In this document: piece after piece, positions 6,487-12,417 of the stretch | Numbering within the stretch: position 1 is the stretch's first letter | Layout: each line of letters starts with the position of its first letter | NCBI GenBank assembly: GCA_964593905.1 | Contig: CAZQLE010000111.1 | Span: forward strand, 1 to 12,613 | DNA: 12,613 nucleotides | Direction of reading: 5' to 3' | DNA from: CAZQLE01 sp964593905 | GTDB taxonomy: Bacteria > Chloroflexota > Anaerolineae > Anaerolineales > Anaerolineaceae | Position numbers and translations under genes: made by a program | The notes under the pieces: model-generated | Database searches by the model: none | Seen by the model: the letters and a program-made list of their open reading frames with translations, nothing else | What the model was told of the DNA's origin: nothing

Positions 6487-7977
6487 ATGAGCACTCTCCA
6501 AATACGAACAGAACACATCACAAAAGACTATCCGGGCACCCGGGCGCTGGATGACATCTCGGTCAGCTTTGACAGCGGAAAAGTACACGCCCTGGTGGGG
6601 AAGAATGGGTCTGGAAAATCAACCCTGGTGAAGATCTTTGCCGGGGCCATCAAACCCACCTTTGGGGAGTTCTATCTGAACGACGAGAAACTCCACTTCA
6701 ACTCCACGGCAGATGCATATGAAAAGGGGATTGTAACCGTCTATCAAGAGATGAGCCTGGTGCCGGGGCTTTCGGTTGCTGAAAACATTTTTTTGGGCCG
6801 TTTGCCAAAAAAGAACAATGCCATCGATTGGAAGAAAACCTATCAGTTGGCTGGCGAATTGCTCCAAAAAATGAAGGCAGATATCGACCCGCGCGAGAAA
6901 TTATCGCGGCTGAGCATGTGGCAGTGGCAGGTGATTGAGATCACCAAAGCGCTCAGTTTTAACCCCAAGGTCATTCAGTTGGATGAACCCACCTCGGCCC
7001 TGGCGCAGGGCGAAGTGCAAAACCTGTTTGAGGCGATCCGCGCCCTGCGAGATCAGGGTGTGATTGTGATCTATATTTCGCACAAACTGCAAGAACTGCC
7101 CCAGATTGCCGACACAGTGACCGTGCTGCGCGATGGCAAATGGATTGGCACAGTGGATATGAACGCAGTGAAACACAAAGATATCATCCACATGATGTTT
7201 GGCGAGGTTAAAATCCAGGATCGTCCGCGCGATATTAAAGCGCAGGATGAAGTGATCATGGAAGTGAAGGGCCTGAGCCGTGCGGGATGGTATCAGGATG
7301 TCAATTTTCAGCTTCATCGCGGCGAGGTGCTGGGCATTGCCGGGATGCTGGGCTCGGGCCGGACGGAACTGCTGCGCGGCATTTTTGGCGCAGACCCCGT
7401 CGACAGAGGCGAGGTCATTGTCGAGGGAAAATCTTACAAAGCAGCCAACCCGATCAAGATGGTCAAAGCCGGGGTGGGACTGACCCCCGAAAACCGCAAA
7501 AAAGAAGGACTGATCCTGATCCATTCCATTCTGGATAACCTGTGCTATGCCAGCATGAACATCACTGCCAGCGGGTGGATTGAGAATAAACATAAGCGAA
7601 ATCAGTTTGCCGAAAAACAGGTCAAAGAATTGGAAATCAAGCTGCCCGGGGTGGGGGCGTTGTGCAGCTCGCTCTCGGGCGGCAACCAGCAAAAGGTGGT
7701 AGTCGGCAACTGGTTAAACACCAGCCCCAAGATTTTGTTATATGACGAACCCTCACGCGGCATTGACGTTAACGCCAAGCAGCAGATCTTTGAAATTATG
7801 TGGAAACAGGCGCGTAAAGGCGTTTCGACCATTTTTGTTTCGACAGAGCTTGAAGAATTACTGGAAGTGTGCCACCGAATTTTGATTATGCGCCACGGGA
7901 AAATCGTGGATGAGGTTAGGCCTGACGATACGAACATCAATGAGCTGTATGAAATCTGCATGAAGGGAGACAAGTGA
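6487..7977 (+). CDS. Sugar ABC transporter double ATPase (RbsA/MglA/XylG type)
   Basis: 496 aa, the usual size of a fused two-domain monosaccharide importer ATPase. The N-terminal domain has Walker A GKNGSGKST (38-46), Q-loop Gln87, Walker B VIQLDEPTS (162-170) and switch His199. The C-terminal domain has the degenerate P-loop typical of this family (GMLGSGRTE, 286-294; Arg in place of Lys), signature LSGGNQQK (396-403), Walker B ILLYDEP (416-422) and VSTELEE where a switch His would be. The signature of the first domain is odd: LSMWQWQVIEI (142-152), where relatives have LSVGQQQ-type sequence, so two Trp occupy the loop. ATG 6487 is preceded by GAGG 8 nt upstream. The gene follows the binding protein after a 109-bp gap holding a stem-loop and overlaps the permease by 1 nt. 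It energises uptake at the inner face of the membrane. Confidence 0.95.
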   Translation: MSTLQIRTEHITKDYPGTRALDDISVSFDSGKVHALVGKNGSGKSTLVKIFAGAIKPTFGEFYLNDEKLHFNSTADAYEKGIVTVYQEMSLVPGLSVAENIFLGRLPKKNNAIDWKKTYQLAGELLQKMKADIDPREKLSRLSMWQWQVIEITKALSFNPKVIQLDEPTSALAQGEVQNLFEAIRALRDQGVIVIYISHKLQELPQIADTVTVLRDGKWIGTVDMNAVKHKDIIHMMFGEVKIQDRPRDIKAQDEVIMEVKGLSRAGWYQDVNFQLHRGEVLGIAGMLGSGRTELLRGIFGADPVDRGEVIVEGKSYKAANPIKMVKAGVGLTPENRKKEGLILIHSILDNLCYASMNITASGWIENKHKRNQFAEKQVKELEIKLPGVGALCSSLSGGNQQKVVVGNWLNTSPKILLYDEPSRGIDVNAKQQIFEIMWKQARKGVSTIFVSTELEELLEVCHRILIMRHGKIVDEVRPDDTNINELYEICMKGDK

Positions 7978-8987
7978 TGAGTAACATCGCAATGAGCAGA
8001 CCTGCATTTGACCGAAAAAAACTCGTTTTATTTTTGTTGGATCATATTATCGAGGTCTTTCTGGTGATTCTGATCGTTGGCCTTACCCTGGGCGCAAGTG
8101 GTTTTATGACCTGGTCAAACTGGATGAATATTTTGCGCAGCAACTCGCTGAAGGGTGTGATTGCGCTGGGTATGACCATGGTGATTATTTGCGGTTTGAT
8201 CGATCTCTCTATTGGTTCAACAGTCGCCCTCTCGGGCGTGATCGTGGCCCGCTTTTGCCGTGATCTGACCGCCGCGGGGATGGATCTTAACCTGGCCTGT
8301 GTGCTGGGGATTGTGGCAACCTTCTTGCTGGCCATCGGCATCGGCTGGCTGCACGGGGCTTTTCAACATAAAGTGGGCATGCCGCCTTTCATTGTCACCC
8401 TGGTCAGTCTAAACGCCCTGTATGGTCTGGCCGGCAGCATTTCGGGCGGTTTTCCAATTGCCAACCAGTTTCCCGACTGGTTCAACTTTATCGGCGGCGG
8501 GCGGGTCGGCGGCCAGAACGGCATCCCCGTTCCGGCGATCATTTTGCTTATCTCCTTTGGCATTGTTTTATTTATCATGGGTTACACCACCACCGGCCGG
8601 GCCACCTATGCAGTGGGCGGCAACCCCGAATCGGCCCGTTTGAGCGGGATCAATGTGGGCAAAACCAAAATTATCGCCTTCATCACCGTGCAGGTCTTTG
8701 CCGTAATTGCCGGCTTGATGACCTCGGGCCAGGTTTTGGCGGGCTCTTACAGCTTTGGCCGCGGCTGGGAACTGGATGTGATCAGCGCAGTGATCATCGG
8801 CGGCACCAGCTTTACGGGCGGAATTGGCACCGTGGGCGGTACGCTGCTGGGTATTTTGTTCATGGGTGTAATCACCAACGGGATGACGCTGCTGAACTTC
8901 GACCTGTATACGCAATATATCATCCGCGCAATCATCATGTTCCTGGCGGTTTTGATCAGTTCTTATCGGGCGCAGGCCAAAGCATAA
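7977..8987 (+). CDS. Sugar ABC transporter permease (RbsC family)
   Basis: 336 aa, a polytopic membrane protein of the branched-chain/monosaccharide permease family (BPD_transp_2). It has several long hydrophobic stretches (for example about 24-41, 59-74, 106-125, 186-203, 231-249, 284-300, 314-328). Family hallmarks are GMTMVIICGLIDLSIGS (65-81) and the ATPase-coupling loop GGNPESARLSGINVGKTK (214-231). A homodimer normally pairs with one double ATPase. The start ATG 7977 overlaps the ATPase stop (TGATG), with AAGGGAGA 7-14 nt upstream, which suggests translational coupling; GTG at 7974 is an alternative. A terminator follows at 9039-9086. Confidence 0.95.
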   Translation: MSNIAMSRPAFDRKKLVLFLLDHIIEVFLVILIVGLTLGASGFMTWSNWMNILRSNSLKGVIALGMTMVIICGLIDLSIGSTVALSGVIVARFCRDLTAAGMDLNLACVLGIVATFLLAIGIGWLHGAFQHKVGMPPFIVTLVSLNALYGLAGSISGGFPIANQFPDWFNFIGGGRVGGQNGIPVPAIILLISFGIVLFIMGYTTTGRATYAVGGNPESARLSGINVGKTKIIAFITVQVFAVIAGLMTSGQVLAGSYSFGRGWELDVISAVIIGGTSFTGGIGTVGGTLLGILFMGVITNGMTLLNFDLYTQYIIRAIIMFLAVLISSYRAQAKA

Positions 8988-9038
8988 ACCGGCCAGGTGG
9001 ATTTACCTGCCCGAAATGACCTGCAAGAAGTCGTGATT

Positions 9039-9086
9039 AAAAAGTAGGGGTCAGTTGCACAAAAGGGATGCAGCCCCTACTTTTTT
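9039..9086 (+). terminator. Rho-independent terminator of the sugar ABC operon
   Basis: AAAAAGTAGGGG (9039-9050) pairs perfectly with CCCCTACTTTTT (9074-9085), and the 3' arm merges into T6 (9081-9086). The 23-nt loop contains a TGCA/TGCA inner pairing. It lies 51 bp after the permease stop, so the kinase gene downstream probably needs its own promoter or some read-through. Confidence 0.88.
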
Positions 9087-9184
9087 ATGGTTTGCAAGTA
9101 GTTTTTGGAAGAGCGATTTTGTATCCCATGCGGTGTGGTGGGCCACAAACCCGGCTGTAAAAACCAGAGAAAAAGAGGTGTGAA
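9087..9184 (+). other. Gap before the ROK kinase gene
   Basis: Should hold the kinase promoter if the terminator upstream is efficient. The best I see is TTGCAA (9092-9097), a 17-bp spacer and GATTTT (9115-9120), a weak match. A ribosome site GAGG (9175-9178) lies 6 nt before the GTG start at 9185. Confidence 0.3.
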
Positions 9185-10087
9185 GTGAAATTGTTTGGAG
9201 GAATTGAAGCCGGTGGGACGAAATTTGTTTGTATCATTGGCAGCGACCCGGATCATATCGTGGCCGAAACACGTTTTTCAACAACCGGCCCCGCCGAAAC
9301 CATTCAGAAAGCGGTGGCGTTCTTTCAGCCCTACGCCCGCAGCGGCGAACTGGCGGCGGTGGGGGTGGGCACGTTTGGCCCGGTGGACCTGGACCAGACC
9401 TCGCCGACATACGGCTACATTACCACCACACCCAAATTTGGCTGGCAGCAGGTGGATTTGTGCGGCGGCATTCAGCGCGGGTTAAATCTGCCGGTCGCGT
9501 TTGATACGGATGTAAACGCCGCTGCCGTGGGCGAACAATTTTGGACGCCGGAAAACCGGCGCCTGGATCCGTTTTTGTATATGACGGTGGGGACCGGCAT
9601 CGGGGTGGGCATGGTGATCAACGGGCTGCCCCTGCACGGGTTGATCCACGCCGAAGCCGGGCATATTCCCCTGCCGCATGACTGGCAAAAAGACCCCTTT
9701 GCCGGCGTTTGTCCCTTTCACGGTGACTGTCTGGAGGGGCTGGCTTCGGGGGTGGCCCTGGAAAAGCGTTGGGGCGAAAAAGCCGAAAAGCTGCCCGACG
9801 AACACCCCGCCTGGGACCTCGAAGCCGGGTATATTGCCCTCGCGCTGGTCAGCCTGATTTATGCCTATTCGCCGCGCCGCATCGTACTTGGCGGCGGGGT
9901 GGCGCAGCACCCGGGTTTGCATCAGGCCGTGCGGCGCAAGGTGCAGCAAATCATCAACGGCTATGTGCAGTCGCCCATGATTTCGGAACGCATTGCTGAA
10001 TATATTCTTCCACCCTCGCTGGGCTGCCGCTCGGGCGGGCTGGGTGCAATTGCGCTGGCCATGCAACGGATCGGTGTGACCCTCTGA
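9185..10087 (+). CDS. ROK-family sugar kinase, fructokinase-like
   Basis: 300 aa, typical ROK length. It shows the N-terminal phosphate motif GGIEAGGTKF (5-14), the catalytic region FDTDVNAAAVGE (106-117; Asp109 the likely base), GTGIGVG (136-142), the substrate/Zn stretch from GHIPLPHDW (159-167) to CPFHGDCLEGLASG (176-189), and a late SPRRIVLGGGV segment. The C-P-F-H-G-D-C spacing with a preceding GH matches the Zn-containing fructokinase branch (YdhR/GmuE-like) rather than the glucokinase C-x-C-G-x-x-G-C form. Predicted reaction: ATP-dependent phosphorylation of fructose or a similar hexose in the cytoplasm. The start is GTG 9185; no in-frame ATG offers the GGTK motif. Its position behind the sugar importer suggests it phosphorylates the imported sugar, although a terminator separates them. 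Confidence 0.88.
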   Translation: MKLFGGIEAGGTKFVCIIGSDPDHIVAETRFSTTGPAETIQKAVAFFQPYARSGELAAVGVGTFGPVDLDQTSPTYGYITTTPKFGWQQVDLCGGIQRGLNLPVAFDTDVNAAAVGEQFWTPENRRLDPFLYMTVGTGIGVGMVINGLPLHGLIHAEAGHIPLPHDWQKDPFAGVCPFHGDCLEGLASGVALEKRWGEKAEKLPDEHPAWDLEAGYIALALVSLIYAYSPRRIVLGGGVAQHPGLHQAVRRKVQQIINGYVQSPMISERIAEYILPPSLGCRSGGLGAIALAMQRIGVTL

Positions 10088-10146
10088 ACAGATGATGCTT
10101 AACCCAATTTGCTGCCGCTGAACTGCAGCGCACAGGTTGGATCCAC

Positions 10147-10198
10147 AAAAAAACAACCTGATTTCATCCAGATTGACAGGGCGAAACCGGGTTGTTTT
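10147..10198. terminator. Terminator between convergent ROK kinase and cysE genes
   Basis: AAAACAACC (10150-10158) pairs with GGTTGTTTT (10190-10198), with a 31-nt loop. On the minus strand the stem is followed by seven T, so it is a better terminator for cysK-cysE. In the plus direction it ends with only TTTT but may also stop the kinase transcript. The long loop makes it weaker than the other two terminators in the window. Confidence 0.7.
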
Positions 10199-10223
10199 AA
10201 CGCTCCAACGGGTATTCAGCAGG

Positions 10224-11048
10224 TTAGATCATAAAATCTTCGCCGCGCCACACGCCGCCCTCGGGGGCATGCGGGCCAACATGCCGGCCGTTATCATGGT
10301 AGTGCAGCTCTTCTTCTGCCGGTGCAGGCAGCGGACCACGCACGGGTTCGATGACGGCTTCGCCCACCAGGGCGAGTTCACCGGCCGGTTCGATCACCGG
10401 CGTGCCCAGAATATGGGTCTGGACGCGGTGTTCGATGGAATCGAGGCGTGAGAGCACCGCCGCCAGGGTGACGCCGATGGTATCGGGCAGCTTGTCATGG
10501 CTCAGGTCAGGGGCGGTGGAATAAGGCAGACTGCGTTTGACCACCTGGCCCGGCACGCCCACCACCACCGAATGGGGCGGGACAGCCTTGACTACCACCG
10601 CGTTGGCCCCCACCCGGCTGCCTTCGCCGATGGTGATGGCGCCCAGAATCTTCGCCCCGGCCCCCACCACCACATTATCGCCGATGGTCGGGTGGCGTTT
10701 GCCTTTTTCGAGGCTGACCCCGCCCAGGGTGACCCCGTGATAGAGGGTGACATTGTTGCCAATCTCGGCCGTTTCACCGATCACCACGCCCATACCGTGA
10801 TCGATAAAAAAGTTTTTGCCGATGGTGGCCCCCGGGTGGATCTCAACCCCGGTGATCAGGCGGGCCGCCTGAGAAATTGCCCGCCCCAGCCATTTGAGCC
10901 GCCGCCGCCAGAACCAGCTGGCCAGGCGGTGCGCCCACAGGGCATGCAGGCCGGGGTAAAGCAGCAGCACCTCCAGCGTGGAGCGCGCCGCGGGGTCGCG
11001 GTCGAACACGCTGTGGATATCTTCACGCAGGGTGTTTAAGAATTTCAT
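10224..11048 (-). CDS. cysE: Serine O-acetyltransferase with long C-terminal tail
   Basis: 274 aa. Acetylates L-serine with acetyl-CoA to O-acetylserine, the first step of cysteine synthesis. It has the short helical N terminus of the Gram-positive/EpsC type (DPAARSTLEVLLLYPGLHAL, 18-37), then the left-handed beta-helix hexapeptide domain: EIHPGATIG (69-77), the catalytic His in FIDHGMGVVIGETA (81-94; His84), LYHGVTLGG (102-110), KRHPTIGDN (117-125), GAGAKILGAITIGEGSRVG (129-147), and PPHSVVVGVPG (157-167). After the usual end (about 200-210) comes a tail of about 60 residues, rich in Pro, Glu and His, ending GEDFMI. A terminal Ile is what docks into the CysK active site in cysteine synthase complexes. 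Three ATG codons lie in a row (11054, 11051, 11048); I chose 11048, where GAAAGAAG is best spaced. An upstream in-frame ATG at 11084 would overlap cysK. It lies 16 nt after the cysK stop, so the two are one operon. Confidence 0.92.
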   Translation of the reverse strand: MKFLNTLREDIHSVFDRDPAARSTLEVLLLYPGLHALWAHRLASWFWRRRLKWLGRAISQAARLITGVEIHPGATIGKNFFIDHGMGVVIGETAEIGNNVTLYHGVTLGGVSLEKGKRHPTIGDNVVVGAGAKILGAITIGEGSRVGANAVVVKAVPPHSVVVGVPGQVVKRSLPYSTAPDLSHDKLPDTIGVTLAAVLSRLDSIEHRVQTHILGTPVIEPAGELALVGEAVIEPVRGPLPAPAEEELHYHDNGRHVGPHAPEGGVWRGEDFMI

Positions 11049-11064
11049 CATCATCTTCTTTCGT

Positions 11065-11997
11065 TTACTCGGCCAGGTCGGCAAACAGCGCCGTGCTCAG
11101 GTAGCGTTCACCAAAGGAGGGGATGATCACCACAATCAGTTTGCCGGCGTTTTCGGGCCGCCGGGCCACCTGCAAGGCCGCCCACACTGCCGCGCCAGAC
11201 GAGATGCCCACCAGAATACCCTCTTTGGCAGCCACTGCGCGGGCCGTGCTGAAGGCATCTTCGGCCTTGACGCGCACAATTTCATCATAAATGGCGGTAT
11301 TCAATACCCCCGGCACAAACCCGGCCCCGATACCCTGAATGGGATGCGGCCCTTTTTGCCCGCCAGAGAGCACCGGCGAGGCATCGGGCTCGACCGCGAT
11401 CATTTTGACCCCCGGTTTGCGCGATTTGAGCACTTCGCCCACCCCGGTGATGGTGCCGCCGGTGCCGATGCCCGAGACCACCAGATCCACTTTGCCGTCG
11501 GTATCGCGCCAGATCTCTTCGGCGGTGGTTTCGCGGTGAACTTTGGGGTTGGCCGGGTTGTTAAACTGCTGCGGCATAAAGTATTTCGGGTCGCTGGCCG
11601 CGATCTCTTCGGCGCGGCGGATGGCTCCGCCCATGCCTTCGCTGCCGGGGGTGAGCACCAGGTCGGCCCCGTAAGCGCGCAGCAGCATGCGCCGCTCTTT
11701 GCTCATGGTTTCGGGCATGACCAGCACGCACTTGTAACCGCGCGCGGCGCACACCATGGCCAGCGCAATGCCGGTGTTGCCGCTGGTCGGCTCGACGATC
11801 ACGGTGTCGGGGTGAATCAGCCCCGCATCTTCTGCCGCCTGAATCATCGAAAAACCGATGCGGTCTTTCACGCTCTTGGCCGGGTTGTAAAACTCCAGCT
11901 TTAATACAATTTCGGCCACGGCGCCTTCGTTAACCCGGTTCAAACGCACCAGGGGGGTGTTTCCAATTAATTCGGTAACGCTGTTTGCGATTTTCAT
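11065..11997 (-). CDS. cysK: Cysteine synthase A (O-acetylserine sulfhydrylase)
   Basis: 310 aa, the normal length. Uses pyridoxal phosphate to replace the acetyl group of O-acetylserine with sulfide, giving cysteine. Visible family features: IGNTPLVRLN (11-20); PLP-binding Lys44 in NPAKSVKDR (38-46); the substrate loop PTSGNTG (70-76); the phosphate-binding loop SGIGTGGT (175-182); the CysK-specific GQKGPHPIQGIGAGFVP (213-229); SSGAA (266-270); and PSFGERYLST (293-302). The GPHxIQGIG form argues for CysK rather than CysM or cystathionine beta-synthase. The start ATG 11997 has GAGGAG (12009-12004) 6 nt upstream. It is the first gene of the leftward cysK-cysE unit, preceded by a structured leader of about 250 nt with a Cys-codon leader ORF. 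Confidence 0.96.
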   Translation of the reverse strand: MKIANSVTELIGNTPLVRLNRVNEGAVAEIVLKLEFYNPAKSVKDRIGFSMIQAAEDAGLIHPDTVIVEPTSGNTGIALAMVCAARGYKCVLVMPETMSKERRMLLRAYGADLVLTPGSEGMGGAIRRAEEIAASDPKYFMPQQFNNPANPKVHRETTAEEIWRDTDGKVDLVVSGIGTGGTITGVGEVLKSRKPGVKMIAVEPDASPVLSGGQKGPHPIQGIGAGFVPGVLNTAIYDEIVRVKAEDAFSTARAVAAKEGILVGISSGAAVWAALQVARRPENAGKLIVVIIPSFGERYLSTALFADLAE

Positions 11998-12022
11998 ACG
12001 ATTCTCCTCAAAAATAATTTGA

Positions 12023-12144
12023 CATTAAAATAAATGGCCAACCGGTTAAACAAACAGTGGACAACGCCTGTTTGCTGCGCCTTATGCTGCTAAAAGCGCG
12101 CGGGGTGCTGTCCACTGCCTGGGCCGGTTGACCTGAAGATCAAC
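12023..12144 (-). promoter_or_regulatory. Switchable leader RNA / putative transcription attenuator of cysK-cysE
   Basis: Minus-strand RNA with mutually exclusive helices. Segment 2 GUUGAUC (12144-12138) pairs with segment 3 GGUCAAC (12133-12127) around a UUCA loop. Segment 3, extended as GGUCAACCGG (12133-12124), pairs instead with segment 4 CCGGUUGGCC (12045-12036), ten pairs with one U-G, followed by AUUUAUUUU (12035-12027). Segment 1, GUCAACG (12196-12190), lies in the leader ORF at its second Cys codon and can pair with UGUUGAU (12145-12139). Inside the 3:4 stem, CAGUGGACA (12117-12109) pairs with UGUCCACUG (12063-12055), in competition with a CAAACAG / CUGUUUG hairpin (12074-12051). GCGCUUU (12099-12093) can pair with AAGGCGC (12083-12077). 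Two pairs are G-U only in the minus-strand transcript (C-A on the other strand), so the structure suits RNA made in the cysK direction. I see no canonical T-box or SAM-riboswitch core. The U-run is interrupted, so terminator strength is uncertain. Confidence 0.6.
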
Positions 12145-12164
12145 ACGCGGATGGTTGTTTTTTC

Positions 12165-12212
12165 TTACAGGCGGTGGATCAGTCCCCGCCGTTGACACAT
12201 GCAATAGTACAT
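12165..12212 (-). CDS. Putative cysteine-codon leader peptide (attenuator uORF) upstream of cysK
   Basis: A 15-codon ORF, MYYCMCQRRGLIHRL, ending in TAA. GGAG (12221-12218) lies 5 nt before the ATG, and the ORF starts about 36 nt from the predicted transcript start. Codons 4-6 are Cys (TGC), Met (ATG), Cys (TGT), all sulfur amino acids, in front of the cysteine biosynthesis operon. The downstream codons can form a hairpin (12190-12170, GGCGG / CCGCC). The stop codon lies 20 nt before segment 2 of the competing helices. Leader peptides rich in the regulated amino acid are the hallmark of ribosome-mediated attenuation, and cysteine-responsive uORFs are known in mycobacteria. Only two Cys codons are present, and nothing here proves the ORF is translated. 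Confidence 0.6.
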   Translation of the reverse strand: MYYCMCQRRGLIHRL

Positions 12213-12254
12213 CAGTACTCCAAATTTGTTATTGTTTACCTGTTTACTGTCATT

Positions 12255-12282
12255 ATTATAAAAGAAAAAAGAAGGCTGTCAA
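12255..12282 (-). promoter_or_regulatory. Consensus sigma-70 promoter of cysK-cysE
   Basis: On the minus strand: -35 TTGACA (12282-12277), a 16-bp spacer and -10 TATAAT (12260-12255), both perfect consensus hexamers. The expected start is near 12248, giving a leader of about 250 nt before the cysK ATG at 11997. A promoter this strong implies that control is exerted later, in the leader, or by a repressor. Confidence 0.88.
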
Positions 12283-12303
12283 GTTTTGCGCAGAAAAGGT
12301 TGG

Positions 12304-12324
12304 ACAAACCTGGCGCAGGTTTGT
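12304..12324. promoter_or_regulatory. Perfect palindrome upstream of the cysK promoter
   Basis: ACAAACCTG (12304-12312), 3-nt centre, CAGGTTTGT (12316-12324): nine perfect base pairs. Its centre lies about 66 bp upstream of the predicted cysK transcript start. It could be a regulator-binding site, or the hairpin of a weak terminator for the gene entering from the right (the minus strand continues CCAACCTTTTC). I cannot decide between these. Confidence 0.55.
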
Positions 12325-12417
12325 GATGACCCGATACCACCTGTTCAATTTTAAATCCTGGGCATTCCCAAGATTCGCCCTCACATTAAGCACTTTAATC
12401 ATAGAAGTTTTTTTATT
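12325..12417. other. AT-rich gap with small stem-loop after the partial gene
   Basis: No gene seen. On the minus strand CUUGGG (12372-12367), loop AAUG, CCCAGG (12362-12357) can form a six-pair stem (one U-G) followed by AUUUAAAA. It may be a weak terminator for the partial gene ending at 12418. Otherwise the stretch is plain AT-rich sequence. Confidence 0.35.

Noticed and set aside
10978..11904. 308-aa plus-strand ORF opposite cysK
   Set aside because: Antisense shadow; its His/Gly/Ala-rich translation is typical of GC-rich reverse frames, while the minus strand encodes a full CysK.
12001..12248. Known riboswitch class (T-box, SAM, cobalamin) in the cysK leader
   Set aside because: I looked for the T-box GGUGGNACCGCG core, the SAM-I core and the cobalamin box and found no convincing match; only short lookalikes such as CCACCGCC and CCACTG occur.
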